From positions 1-64,000 of the forward strand of contig CAWIWC010000017.1 in assembly GCA_963839745.1 (NCBI GenBank): a stretch of DNA of 64,000 bases, read 5' to 3'. The notes beneath the pieces were generated by a model. It worked only from the letters and a program-made list of their open reading frames with translations, did not search any database and was not told the DNA's origin. This stretch comes from JAIBJN01 sp963839745. GTDB lineage: Bacteria; Actinomycetota; Thermoleophilia; Gaiellales; Gaiellaceae. This document shows, one piece after another, positions 16,531-26,545 of the stretch (position 1 is its first letter; each line of letters starts with the position of its first letter). The position numbers were made by a program, and so were the translations under genes.

Positions 16531-17492
16531 GGACAGCGTCCGTGAGCTCGGCTGTCGTCGCCGTTCCGCCGAGGTCCGGCGTCGGGGTCGCGAGCAGGGC
16601 GGCGTCCACCGCCGTCTCCAGCCGCTGAGCCTGCTCCGGCTCGTCGAGCCCGTGGGCGAGCATGAGCGCGGACGAGCGGAGCATCGCGGCCGGGTTGGCG
16701 ATGCCCTTGCCCGCGATGTCGGGCGCGGAGCCGTGCACCGGCTCGAAGATCCCCGGCCTGCCGTCGCCGAGGCTCGCGGAGGCGGCCAGGCCGAGCCCGC
16801 CGGTCACGCCGGCGGCCACGTCGGAGAGGATGTCGCCGAAGGTGTTCTCGGTCAGGAGGACGTCGAACTGGCCCGGGCGCGAGCACGAGCTGCATGCCGC
16901 AGTTGTCGACGAGCATGTGCTGAAGCTCGACGTCGGGGTAGTCGGGCGCGACCCGCTCGACCACCTCGCGCCAGAGCCGCGACGTCATGAGGATGTTCGC
17001 CTTGTCCACGGAGGTGACGTGGCTGCGGCGCGTGCGGGCGAGCTCGAAGCCGCGGCGCGCGATCCGCTCGACCTCCTCGGGCCGGTACTCCATCGTGTCG
17101 TAGACGGTTCCGTCTTCGCGGACGCCGCGCTCGCCGTAGTAGAGGCCGCCGACAAGCTCGCGGACGACGAGGAGGTCGACGCCCTCGCCGCGCGCCGGGC
17201 GCAGGTTCGCGTAGACGTCCAGCGCGCCGCGCAGCCCGATGAGGCCCTGCTCGGGCCGCACCTCGGAGCGGTCGAACTCGGGAGCGCCGACCGCGCCCAT
17301 GAGCACGGCGTCGGCCTCGCGGCAGGCTGCGAGCGTCTCGGCCGGCAGCGGCTCCCCGGTCTCGCGGATCGCGGCGCCGCCGAAAAGGTGTTCCTCGATC
17401 TCGAGGTCGAGCGGCAGCTCCGCCAGCACGCGGGCCGCGGCCGCGGTGACCTCGGGGCCGATCCCGTCGCCGGGGAGGAGGACGATCTTCAC
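16508..17492 (-). CDS. leuB: 3-isopropylmalate dehydrogenase (frame break in sequence)
   Basis: About 327 aa after repair. It oxidatively decarboxylates 3-isopropylmalate using NAD. All catalytic marks are present: LRPAR, VRELVGGLYYGERG, TSVDKANIL with the active Lys, HMLVDNCGMQLV, FGDILSD with the metal Asp residues, and the NAD loop EPVHGSAPDIAGKG. The reading frame shifts by one base in the GC-rich stretch 16871-16880, between CGMQLV and FDVLLTENTFGD; removing one C restores a normal protein. The GTG start overlaps the ilvD stop. It is the last gene of the branched-chain operon. Confidence 0.9.
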
Positions 17493-19192
17493 AGCGGCGC
17501 GGTCGTGACGGCGCCTTCGGACGCGGAAGAGACCAGCGCCGCGTACTTGGCGAAGACCCCGCGCGTGTAGCGGGGCGCCGGCCGCTCCCAGGCGGCGAGC
17601 CGTGCTGCCAGCTCGTCGTCCGAGAGCTCGGCCCGCAGCTCGCGCGCCTCGACGTCGACGACCACGGTGTCCCCGTCGCGCAACGCAGCCAGGGGACCGC
17701 CGCGCGCGGCCTCGGGCGAGACGTGCCCGACCATGAGCCCGTGCGTCGCGCCCGAGAAGCGCCCGTCCGTGACGAGTGCGACCGAGTCGCCCAGCCCCTC
17801 GCCGACGAGCGCAGCAGTCACGTGCAGCATCTCCCGCATGCCGGGCCCGCCCGCGGGGCCCTCGTAGCGAATCACGACCACGTCGCCTTGCTCGATGCTC
17901 CGGGCCTTCACCGCTTCGAAGCACGCTTCCTCCGAGTCGAAGACGCGCGCCGGCCCGCGGTGGAGAAGCCGCTCGTGCCCGGCGAGCTTGACGACGCAAC
18001 CCTCCGGCGCGAGGTTGCCGTAGAGGATCGCGAGCCCGCCGGTCGGCTTGAGCGGCGTCTCCAGCGGGACGACGACCTCCTGGCCCGGACGCTCCTCGAC
18101 GGCTGCTGCGATCTCTCCGAGCGAGCGCCCATCGACGTTCGGGGCGCCGGCGTGGACGAGCTCGCGCTTGAGCAGCTCCCGCGCGACCAGGGCGACGCCG
18201 CCCGCCTCGTAGACGTCGGTCGCCACAAAGCGGCCGCCGGGCTTGAGGCTCGCCACGACGGGAGTCCGGGCGGCGATGCGGTCGAAGTCGTCGAGCGAGA
18301 GCTCCAGGTCGAGCTCGCGGGCGATGGCGAGCAGGTGGAGGACGCCGTTCGTCGAGCCGCCGGTGGCCGCGATCGAGGCGATCGCGTTCTCGAGGGCCTC
18401 GCGTGTGATCACGTGCGACGGCCGCACGTCGCGGCGGAGGAGGTCCATCGCGAGCCGTCCCGCCTCCTCGGCCGCCTCGTTCTTGCCGGGCGCCAATGCT
18501 GGGATTCCGTTCAGCCCGGCCGGACTGATCCCGAGGAAATCGAGCGCGGTGGACATCGTGTTCGCAGTGAACTGGCCGCCGCACGCTCCGGCGCCCGGAC
18601 AGGCGACGCCCTCGAGCTCGTGGAGCTCGGCGGCGCTCATGTTCCCGACCGCGTGCGCGCCGACCGCCTCGAAGACGTCCTGGATGGTCACGTCGCGGCC
18701 GCGGAACCGGCCCGGCGCGATCGAGCCGTTGTAGAGGACGAGCCCCGGGACGTCGAGCCGCGCCAGCGCCATCACGGCGGCCGGGATGGTCTTGTCGCAG
18801 CCGACCAGGCACACGAGCCCGTCGAGCAAGTGACCCCGAACGACGAGCTCGATCGAGTCCGCGATCACCTCGCGAGAGATCAGCGAGGCGCGCATGCCCT
18901 CCGTCCCCATGGAGACGCCGTCGGAGACCGAGACGGTGTTGAACTCGACCGGTGTGCCGCCGGCGGCGCGCACGCCCGCCTTCACGTGCTTCGCGAGCTC
19001 GCGCTGGTTGAAGTTGCACGGCATCGTCTCGATCCACGTGGTGGCGACACCGACGAGCGGCCGCGCGAGATCCTCGTCGGTGAGGCCGATGCCTTTGAGC
19101 ATCGCGCGGGCGGGCGCGCGCTCAGGCCCGTCGGTGATCGCGGCGCTGTGCCTCTTCGCCGGATCGGAAGGCCTTTCGTACGGATCGCTCAC
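17489..19192 (-). CDS. ilvD: Dihydroxy-acid dehydratase
   Basis: 567 aa. It dehydrates dihydroxyisovalerate and dihydroxymethylvalerate to the keto acids of valine and isoleucine. Fe-S ligands are in GCDKTIPAA and CPGAGACGG; the C-terminal DGRFSGATHG signature is present. The GTG start lies in the GTGA overlap with thrB. Confidence 0.95.
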   Translation of the reverse strand: MSDPYERPSDPAKRHSAAITDGPERAPARAMLKGIGLTDEDLARPLVGVATTWIETMPCNFNQRELAKHVKAGVRAAGGTPVEFNTVSVSDGVSMGTEGMRASLISREVIADSIELVVRGHLLDGLVCLVGCDKTIPAAVMALARLDVPGLVLYNGSIAPGRFRGRDVTIQDVFEAVGAHAVGNMSAAELHELEGVACPGAGACGGQFTANTMSTALDFLGISPAGLNGIPALAPGKNEAAEEAGRLAMDLLRRDVRPSHVITREALENAIASIAATGGSTNGVLHLLAIARELDLELSLDDFDRIAARTPVVASLKPGGRFVATDVYEAGGVALVARELLKRELVHAGAPNVDGRSLGEIAAAVEERPGQEVVVPLETPLKPTGGLAILYGNLAPEGCVVKLAGHERLLHRGPARVFDSEEACFEAVKARSIEQGDVVVIRYEGPAGGPGMREMLHVTAALVGEGLGDSVALVTDGRFSGATHGLMVGHVSPEAARGGPLAALRDGDTVVVDVEARELRAELSDDELAARLAAWERPAPRYTRGVFAKYAALVSSASEGAVTTAPL

Positions 19193-20001
19193 GTGACTTC
19201 CGCTCCTTTCGCCGAGACCTTGAGCCACAGCACCTCCACGTCCGGGAAGCGCGAGGAGAGCGCGACCGCGCAGTCGTCGGCCGAGTGCTTCTCCGCCCAG
19301 ACGATCACTGTCGGGCCCGATCCCGAGATGGTGGCGCCGCGGGCGCCGGGCGGCAGGTCCGAGCGCACCTCCTCGAGCATCGGCGCGTGCTCGGCCCGAT
19401 AGGGCTCGTGGAGCCGGTCGGTGAGGGACATTGCGAACAGGTCTTCGGACTGGGTGGCGAGCGCGGCGCCGAGGGTGACGGCACGGCCGACCGTGTACAC
19501 GGCGTCGCCGAGCGGCACCTGCTCGGGCAGTGCGGCGCGCGCCTCCGCGGTCGCCACCGTGGAGGAGGGCACGAGGGCGATTGGGGCCAGCGGGACGTCG
19601 TCGGCAAGGTGCTCGATCCGCCCGCCCACCGTGATGCAGGCTCCGCCGGCCAGTGCAGCCGCGAGGTTGTCGGGGTGGCCCTCCAGCCGCAGGCCCTCCG
19701 AGAGGAGCCACTCCGGGTCGGGCTCCCGGTCGGCGATGTGCGCAGCGGCGACCAGGCCGAGCGCGATGATCGACGCGCTCGAGCCGAGGCCGCGCTCGCG
19801 GGGAATGCGGTCGAACCACTCGAACCTGAGGCCGTCGGCCGGGTCGATGCGCTCGAACGCCTGAACTCCCAGGTGCTCGCGGTCGGGCGTCCCGCCGTCG
19901 GTGATGACGAGCTCGTTCCAGAGGTCGAGCGCGACCGCGGCGCAGTCGAACCCGGCGCCGAGGTTCGCCGTCGTCGCGGGCGCGCGGACGGTGACCTTCA
20001 C
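19189..20001 (-). CDS. thrB: Homoserine kinase
   Basis: 270 aa GHMP kinase. The ATP loop is RGLGSSASI; the N-terminal VRAPATTANLGAGFDCAA and the C-terminal ISGSGPTVIVWA are standard. It phosphorylates homoserine for ThrC. Starts at GTG in the overlap with thrC. Confidence 0.95.
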   Translation of the reverse strand: MKVTVRAPATTANLGAGFDCAAVALDLWNELVITDGGTPDREHLGVQAFERIDPADGLRFEWFDRIPRERGLGSSASIIALGLVAAAHIADREPDPEWLLSEGLRLEGHPDNLAAALAGGACITVGGRIEHLADDVPLAPIALVPSSTVATAEARAALPEQVPLGDAVYTVGRAVTLGAALATQSEDLFAMSLTDRLHEPYRAEHAPMLEEVRSDLPPGARGATISGSGPTVIVWAEKHSADDCAVALSSRFPDVEVLWLKVSAKGAEVT

Positions 20002-20972
20002 GACGCCGCCTCCGCGATCGCGTCCGGATCCGCCGGGACCGACACCGGTGGGGTGGAGAGGCGGGCGGCCGCCTCCTGGTCCTTGAGGCCGTGGCCGGTG
20101 ATGACGCAGACGACGCGCGCGCCCGAATCGGGGCGCTGCTTGACGACGGCCGCGAGGCCCGCAGCGGAGGCCGGCTCGCAGAAGAGCCCCTCCAGCTCGG
20201 CCAGCTCGCGCCACGACGCGAGGATCTCCTCGTCGGAGAGCGGCACGATCGCCCCGCCGGAGCGGGCGACCACCGCCTCGGCCTCGGCCTGGTGCGCCGG
20301 CTCGGCGATGCGGATGGCGGTCGCCATCGTGTACGCGCGGGCGGAGGATTCGCCGGCCAGGAAGCGCGGCGTGCCGACGCCCTCGAAGCCGAGCCCGAAC
20401 GCCCGCGTGTTCCCGCCGCCGCCGTAGGGCAGGGCGAGGACGTCGGGCGCGCCGTCCAGGGCCTCGACGATCTCGAAGGCGGCCGTCTTCTGGCCCTCGA
20501 GCCGGTGCGGGTTGAGCGAGTTCACGAGCGCGTGCGTGCCGCGGCGGGCCAGCTCTCGCGCCGCCGTCAGCGCTGCCTCGAAGGGCCCCTGCACCTGGAG
20601 CACACGCGCGCCGACCGCCTGGGCCTGGACGATCTTGCCCCGCGCAACGGCGTCCGCGGGTTGGAGGATCACCGCGGTGATCCCCGCCCGGGCGGCATAC
20701 GCAGCCGCCGAGGCCGCCGTGTTCCCGGTCGAGGCGCACACCACCGCGCGGGCGCCGTCCTCCAGCGCCTTCGAGACGGCGATCGTCATGCCGCGGTCCT
20801 TGAAGCTGCCTGTCGGGTTGGCGCCTTCCCACTTGAGCCAGAGCTCGACGCCGAGCTTCTCCGAGAGCCGCGGAGCGCGAAGGAGCGGAGTCGAGCCCTC
20901 GCCGAGCGTGACCACGGGCGTCGCCTCCGTGAGAGGGAGCCGGTCGCGATAGCGCTCCGCCAGCGGAGTCAC
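19998..20972 (-). CDS. thrC: Threonine synthase
   Basis: 324 aa, a short fold-type II PLP enzyme. The PLP-binding Lys is in PTGSFKDRGM and the phosphate loop in ALPYGGGGN. It converts O-phosphohomoserine to threonine, the precursor of isoleucine, which explains its place among ilv genes. No ilvA (threonine deaminase) is in the window. Confidence 0.95.
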   Translation of the reverse strand: MTPLAERYRDRLPLTEATPVVTLGEGSTPLLRAPRLSEKLGVELWLKWEGANPTGSFKDRGMTIAVSKALEDGARAVVCASTGNTAASAAAYAARAGITAVILQPADAVARGKIVQAQAVGARVLQVQGPFEAALTAARELARRGTHALVNSLNPHRLEGQKTAAFEIVEALDGAPDVLALPYGGGGNTRAFGLGFEGVGTPRFLAGESSARAYTMATAIRIAEPAHQAEAEAVVARSGGAIVPLSDEEILASWRELAELEGLFCEPASAAGLAAVVKQRPDSGARVVCVITGHGLKDQEAAARLSTPPVSVPADPDAIAEAAS

Positions 20973-22270
20973 GCCCAGCCGAGGCCTGGGATGCCGCGGT
21001 CCGAGATCACCGGGAGCGCGGACGGCGCACCGCGCGTCTCCGGCAGCGACTCGATCTCCTGCAAGGCGCTCCTGAGGTCGCCCTCGGCACCCTCGTGCGT
21101 GACGACGTGCAGCGTCGCGCCGCCGTCGCGCTGGTGCTGGACGAGCCGCGCGACCGAGATCCGGTGCGCGGACAGCCTCAGGGCGATCTGCGCGAGGACG
21201 CCGGCCACGTCGTCCACCTCGACGCGCAGGTAGTACGGCGAGCGGGCCTCGCCGTCCGGGAGCCGGTCGAGCTCGCGCCAGCATGCGTCGTTCTGGAGGA
21301 AGCCCGTTCCGGTCGTGCCGATGATCGAGACCATGTCGGCCACGACCGCGGAGGCCGTCTCCATCCCGCCGGCGCCGGGGCCCTCGAGCGTGATCTCCCG
21401 GATGGCGTCGCCCTGGAGCATGACCGCGTTCATGGCGCCCTCGACGGCGGCGAGCGGGTGGTGGCGGTCGACGAGCGCGGGCCCGACGCGGACGTCGATC
21501 TTGCCGTCCGTGAGCGTCGCGGCGCCGATCAGGCGCACGACCATCTCCATCTCGCGGGCCGCGCGGACGTGCTCCGAGGTCACCTGCTCGATCCCGTCGA
21601 ACGCCACGTCGCCGAGCGTGGTGCGCGAGCCGAACGCGATCGTCGCCAGAATCGCCATCTTCGCGGCCGCGTCCGCGCCGTTGACATCCTCCGTGGGGTC
21701 GGCCTCCGCGTAGCCGAGCCGTTGCGCGTCCGCGAGTGCGTCCTCGTACTCGGCGCCTTCTTCCATCTTCGTGAGGATGTAGTTCGTCGTTCCGTTGACG
21801 ATGCCGAGGACGCGGTGGACCGTCGTGGCGACCAGCGCCTCGCGCAGGATCTTGATCACGGGGATCGCGGCGCACACGCTTGCCTCGAAGCGAAGCTGGA
21901 CGCCCGCTTCCGAGGCCGTGTGGAAGAGCTCCGCGCCCTCGCGTGCGATCAGCTGCTTGTTGGCGGAGACGACCGGCTTGCCCGCGCGCAGGAGCTCGAG
22001 GACGTAGTCGCCCGTCGGCTCGATGCCGCCCATGACCTCGGCCACGAGCGCAATGGACGGGTCGTCGCGAATCGAGGCGAAGTCGGTGGTGAGGACTCCG
22101 TCGGCCGGCGGCTCGGGCCGCTCCTTCGACGGATCGCGCACGAGCGCGCGCACGACGCGGAGACGGTGGCCGGTGGCGCGCTCGATGTCGTCGGCGTTCT
22201 CCGCGAGCAGGCGGTCCACCGCGGAGCCCACCGTGCCGTAGCCGAGCAGCGCGACAGGGACGTCGATCAT
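20969..22270 (-). CDS. hom: Homoserine dehydrogenase with ACT domain
   Basis: 433 aa. N-terminal NAD(P) site (VALLGYGTVGSAV), catalytic region with NGTTNYILTKM and EADPTEDVNGADAAAK, and a C-terminal ACT domain from about residue 345 (YYLRVEVDDVAGVLAQIA) that normally gives threonine feedback inhibition. Its stop overlaps the thrC start; 48 bp separate it from ilvC. Confidence 0.95.
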   Translation of the reverse strand: MIDVPVALLGYGTVGSAVDRLLAENADDIERATGHRLRVVRALVRDPSKERPEPPADGVLTTDFASIRDDPSIALVAEVMGGIEPTGDYVLELLRAGKPVVSANKQLIAREGAELFHTASEAGVQLRFEASVCAAIPVIKILREALVATTVHRVLGIVNGTTNYILTKMEEGAEYEDALADAQRLGYAEADPTEDVNGADAAAKMAILATIAFGSRTTLGDVAFDGIEQVTSEHVRAAREMEMVVRLIGAATLTDGKIDVRVGPALVDRHHPLAAVEGAMNAVMLQGDAIREITLEGPGAGGMETASAVVADMVSIIGTTGTGFLQNDACWRELDRLPDGEARSPYYLRVEVDDVAGVLAQIALRLSAHRISVARLVQHQRDGGATLHVVTHEGAEGDLRSALQEIESLPETRGAPSALPVISDRGIPGLGWA

Positions 22271-22318
22271 CGGCTCAGATCATGGCTGTTGCGGCGTGAG
22301 GCTGCGGAGCCGGACGGC

Positions 22319-23335
22319 TCAGGTCCCGACGACGCGCGCCTCCGCACCGAGCAGCCCCTCCTTGCCCGCGAGGTCGCGGAGCTCGCTGCCGACCGACTCG
22401 ACCGGATGGTGGGCCGCCATGCGCCGCAGCGCTGTAAGCCGCGGCCGGCCGGCCTCCTCCTCGGCGATCAGCTCGCGGGCGAAGTTGCCGTTGCGGATGT
22501 CCTCGAGGAGATGCCGCATCGTCGTGCGGACGTGCTCGTCGATCACGACCTGGCCGCGCGTGAGGTCGCCGTACTCGGCCACGTCGGAGATCGAGTGGCG
22601 CATGTAGGAGAAGCCGCCCTCGTAGATGAGGTCGACGATCAGCTTCAGCTCGTTGATGCACTCGTAGTAGGCGATCTCGGGCTGGTAGCCGGCGTCCACG
22701 AGGATCTCGAAGCCGGCCTGCATCAGCGCGGTGACGCCGCCGCACAGGACGGCCTGCTCGCCGAAGAGGTCGCTCTCGGTCTCCTCCGCGAACGTCGTCT
22801 CGAGCATCCCCATGCGGCCGCAGCCGATGGCGGTGCCGTAGGCGAGCGCGAGGTCGAGCGCGCTCCCGCTCGCATCCTGCGCCACTGCGACGAGCCCCGG
22901 GGTCCCCGCGCCCGCCTCGAACAGCTGGCGGACGCGGTGCCCGGGCCCCTTGGGAGCGACCATGATCACGTCGTGCCCCGGCTCGGGCTGAATCTGCCCG
23001 AAGTGGACGTTGAAGCCATGGGCGAAGAGGACAGCAGCGTCCGGGTCGAGATTCGGGGCGACGTCGTTTTCGTAGACGCCCTTCTGGACATGGTCGGGGA
23101 GGAGGACGGCGACGAGCTGCGCGCCGCGCACGGCCTCCGGGATGGTGCGGACGGTCAGTCCGGCGTCCTCGGCGGCAGCCCACGAGGAGCTTCCGTCGCG
23201 CAGGCCGACCTCGACGTCCACGCCGGAGTCGCGCAGGTTGAGCGCGTGCGCGTGACCCTGGCTGCCGTAGCCGATGACGGCCACCTTGCCGGAGAGGAGA
23301 TCGACATTGCCTTCGCGATGGACGGTCGCTGCCAT
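22319..23335 (-). CDS. ilvC: Ketol-acid reductoisomerase, class I
   Basis: 338 aa, the short class I form. The dinucleotide loop is GYGSQGHAHALN and the specificity loop LRDGSSSW suggests NADPH. Metal ligands lie in the C-terminal knotted helices (ETESDLFGEQAVLCGG). An AGGA-type ribosome site precedes the ATG at 23335. Confidence 0.96.
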   Translation of the reverse strand: MAATVHREGNVDLLSGKVAVIGYGSQGHAHALNLRDSGVDVEVGLRDGSSSWAAAEDAGLTVRTIPEAVRGAQLVAVLLPDHVQKGVYENDVAPNLDPDAAVLFAHGFNVHFGQIQPEPGHDVIMVAPKGPGHRVRQLFEAGAGTPGLVAVAQDASGSALDLALAYGTAIGCGRMGMLETTFAEETESDLFGEQAVLCGGVTALMQAGFEILVDAGYQPEIAYYECINELKLIVDLIYEGGFSYMRHSISDVAEYGDLTRGQVVIDEHVRTTMRHLLEDIRNGNFARELIAEEEAGRPRLTALRRMAAHHPVESVGSELRDLAGKEGLLGAEARVVGT

Positions 23336-23355
23336 GAGGTTCCTTTCGTGTGCTC

Positions 23356-23868
23356 TCAGCGGAGGACGTGTTGGGGGCGGGGGGCGCTGTTCGTGGAGGC
23401 GCGCGCCAGGCCGATGCGGCCGGTGCGCGCGAGCTCGGTGAGGCCGTGCGGGCGCAGGACCTCCTCGAAGGACTGGAGCTCGTCGGGGGTGCCGACGACC
23501 TCGAAGATGATCGAGTCGGGGCCAAGGTCGGCCACGCGCGCGTCGAAGACGCCGGCGAGGGTCATGAGCTCGACGTGCCTGCTCGGGTCGGCCTTGACCT
23601 TGAGCAGAGCGAGCTCGCGCTCGACCGCCTCGCCGGCCTCGAGCGTCGAGACCCGCAGGACGTTGACGAGCTTGTGCATCTGCTTCTCGATCTGCTCGAG
23701 CAGGTTGACGGGGCAGTCGACCGTGAGCGTGATGCGCGAGACGTCGCGCCGCTCGGTCGGCCCAACGGCCAGGCTCTCGATGTTGAAGCCGCGCCGCGCG
23801 AACATGTTCGAGACGCGGGCGAGCGCGCCCGGCTTGTTCTCGACCAGGACGGAGACCGGTGTGGGTCA
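23356..23868 (-). CDS. ilvN: Acetolactate synthase, small (regulatory) subunit (frame break in sequence)
   Basis: About 170 aa after repair. Two ACT-like halves are visible (VENKPGALARVSNMFARRGF and the C-terminal PDSIIFEVVGTPDEL). It binds valine and activates IlvB. From the expected GTG at 23868 the protein would read MTHT then VSVLVENKPGALARV, but one extra base at about 23857 breaks the frame; without repair the only start in frame is the internal ATG at 23805. The start overlaps the ilvB stop. Confidence 0.88.
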
Positions 23869-25613
23869 CAGGGCGTCTGCGACCGGTCCTCCTCCAGCTG
23901 GGAACGTTCGAGGAGCCGATGTCGAGTCTCGGCCGGACGTCGCGCCCGGCCGGGGATCATGGGGAAGACCTTCTCGGCCGGGTCGCAGCGCGCGTCGACG
24001 ACGGCGGTGCGGCCGCAGGCCATGGCCTCCTCGAGCACGCTCTCGAGGTCGTCCTCGGAGTCGACCGTGAAGCCGGCCGCGCCGTAGGCCTCGGCGAGCT
24101 GCGCGTAGTCGGGCACCTGGTGGGTGAGATGGGTCTGGGAGAAGCGCTCGTCGTAGAACATCTCCTGCCACTGGCGCACCATCCCGAGCCAGCCGTTGTT
24201 GACGATCACGACGACGACCGGCAGGCCCTCGAGCACGGACGTGGCCAGCTCCTGGGAGGTCATCTGGAAGCAGCCGTCGCCGTCGATGCAGACGACGGTC
24301 GCGTCGGGCCGCGCCGCCTTGGCGCCGATCGCCGCGGGCAGGCCGTAGCCCATCGTCCCGAGACCGCCCGAGGTGATGAAACTCCTGGGCTGATCGCAGA
24401 CGAGGTACTGCATCGCCCACATCTGGTGCTGGCCGACCCCCGTCGTCCAGACGACATCGTCGCGGTCGCCGGCGAGGTCGCGCAGCGTCTCGACGACCGC
24501 CTGCGGCTTCAGGAACTCGCCCTCGCGCCGGTAGCGGTACGGGTAGGCCTCGCGCCACTCGTCCAGCTGGCGCCGCCAGGCGACCGGGCCCTCGCTCCCG
24601 GGCTCCGCCTCGGCGCGGACCGCGTCGGCGAGCTCGGCGAGCGCGAGCTTCAGGGGCCCGGTCACGGGGATGTCAGCGTGGCGGAGCTTGCCGATCTCGG
24701 CCGCGTCGATGTCGAAGTGGATCACCTTGGCGCCCGGCGCGAACGCCGAGAGCTTCCCGGTCACGCGGTCGTCGAAGCGCGCGCCGACGGCGACGATCAG
24801 GTCGGCCTTGTTCAGTCCCCAGTTCGCCCACTTGGAGCCGTGCATGCCGGGCGGCCCGTAACAGAGCGGGTGCGACTCGGGGAACGCGCCCTTCGCCATC
24901 AAGGTGGCGATGACGGGGATGCCGGCCGCCTCGGCGAGCTCGCGGAGCTCGTCGCAGGCGTCGCCGTTGATCGCGCCCCCGCCGACATAGAGGACCGGCC
25001 GCGAGGCGGCGAGCAGGGCTCTCGCCGCCTCGCGAACCTGTCTCGGGTGGACGCTGGCAGGCGGCTTCCACCCCGGGAGATCGACCCGATGGGGGTAAGT
25101 GAAGTCGATCTCCGCCTCCTGCACGTCCTTGGCGATGTCCACGAGGACCGGGCCAGGTCGGCCGGTTCGGGCGATGTGGAACGCCGCCTTCAGAACGTGC
25201 GGGAGCTCTTCGACGTCCTGTACGAGCCACGAGTGCTTGACGATGGGGAGCGTGATTCCGGTCGCGTCCGTTTCCTGGAACGCGTCGGTGCCGATCAGGT
25301 TCGAGCGCACCTGGCCGGTGATGCAGACCAGCGGTGTCGAGTCCATCCACGCGTCGGCGATCGGCGTGACGAGGTTCGTGACCCCGGGGCCCGACGTGGC
25401 GAGCGCGACACCGACCCTGCCCGACGCCCGCGCGTAGCCCTCGGCCATGTGCCCGGCGCCCTGCTCGTGCCGGGCGAGCACGTGGCGCACGGTCGTGCCG
25501 CGGGCGAAGCCGTCGTAGAGCGGGAGGATCGCCCCGCCGGGGATGCCGAAGACCACGTCGACGCCCTCGGCCTCGAGCGAGCGGAGGATCGCGTCCGAGC
25601 CGATCATCCTCAT
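23866..25613 (-). CDS. ilvB: Acetolactate synthase, large subunit (frame break near C-terminus)
   Basis: About 582 aa. A ThDP enzyme: FGIPGGAILPLYDG and HEQGAGHMAEGYARAS at the N-terminus, the ThDP motif GDGCFQMTSQEL ending in NN (about residue 430), and FPMIPG near the end. It makes acetolactate and acetohydroxybutyrate. Around 23945-23955 the frame shifts; the repaired tail ends GGGPVADAL with its stop at 23866 overlapping the ilvN GTG. Its ATG overlaps the stop of the LeuB-like gene. Confidence 0.92.
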
Positions 25614-26545
25614 GCAAACGCCCTTTCGAACTCGGCGTCCGGCCGTGCGGACGGCAGGGTGGCCAGGAGCGCGTCCGTGAACTCACGCGTCGTCGCGCCG
25701 GCGCCCGAGGAGACCATGTCCGGCGTGCGCATGCCGGTCTCGAGCGCCTCCAGGACACCGCGCTCGAGCGTCTGTGCAGCGCTGCGCTCGCCGAGGCCCT
25801 CGCCAAGGAGCAGGGCGACCGCGAGGAGCATGGCGCTCGGGTTGGCGACGCCCTGGCCGGCGATCTCGAGCGCCGACCCATGCGTGGGGCCAAAAACGCC
25901 CTTGCCGGCCGGGCCGACGCGGCCGGAGGCGACGAGCCGGGTGCCTTCGTGGGCGAACGCGGCCGTGGAGGCCAGCGCCTCGGCGAACGGCTGCTCGCTG
26001 GCGATCACGTCGTAGCGCGAGGGGTCGCGAAGGAGTCCGGTCACGGCCGCCTCGAAGCGCGCGTGCTCGACGTGGACGCCTTCACGGCGCTCCGCTCCGG
26101 CCTCGACCGCGGCGAGCCACCGCTCGGTGTCGCCGACCGATGTCAGGCGCGCCCGGCGGCTCACTGCGAGCCGGAACGCCCGGTCGACCGCGAGGTCGAG
26201 AGCGCCGTCCACGAGCGGGCTCACGACGGCGAGCTCGCTCCCGCGGGCGCAGACGCGGGTGATGCGCCAGGAAAGGTCGAGCTCGGCCTTCACGACCTCG
26301 AGCGCGGGCTCGCGGGTCGTGGCCACGAGCACGGCGTCCGCCTCGGCGCACGCCGCCCGCGTGAAGGAGGGAAGGGGATGCCCGAACCGGCGCACGGCGT
26401 CGCCGCCGAAGGGCACGTGGAGCTCTTCGACACCGAACCCGTGCATGCGGGAGACCGCGCGGAGCGCGCGGCTCGCCTCGGCGGTCATCTCCGGCCCGAT
26501 GCCGTCGCCCGAGAGGAGCGCGACCGTGTAGCGCTTCTTCCTCAT
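25610..26545 (-). CDS. Isopropylmalate dehydrogenase-like protein without catalytic residues
   Basis: 311 aa. The fold is clearly LeuB-like: VALLSGDGIGPEMTAEA at the start, FGGDAVRRFGHPLP, and GPTHGSALEIAGQG as the NAD-loop counterpart. The key residues are gone. TSVDKANIL of LeuB is TSVGDTERW here (active Lys lost), FGDILSD is FAEALAS (both metal Asp lost), and the Arg and Tyr of RELVGGLYYGERG have no match (SPLVDGALDL). It sits between leuA and ilvB with ATGA overlaps on both sides, so it is made in step with them. A true leuB ends the same operon. A structural or regulatory role is inferred. Confidence 0.85.
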   Translation of the reverse strand: MRKKRYTVALLSGDGIGPEMTAEASRALRAVSRMHGFGVEELHVPFGGDAVRRFGHPLPSFTRAACAEADAVLVATTREPALEVVKAELDLSWRITRVCARGSELAVVSPLVDGALDLAVDRAFRLAVSRRARLTSVGDTERWLAAVEAGAERREGVHVEHARFEAAVTGLLRDPSRYDVIASEQPFAEALASTAAFAHEGTRLVASGRVGPAGKGVFGPTHGSALEIAGQGVANPSAMLLAVALLLGEGLGERSAAQTLERGVLEALETGMRTPDMVSSGAGATTREFTDALLATLPSARPDAEFERAFA

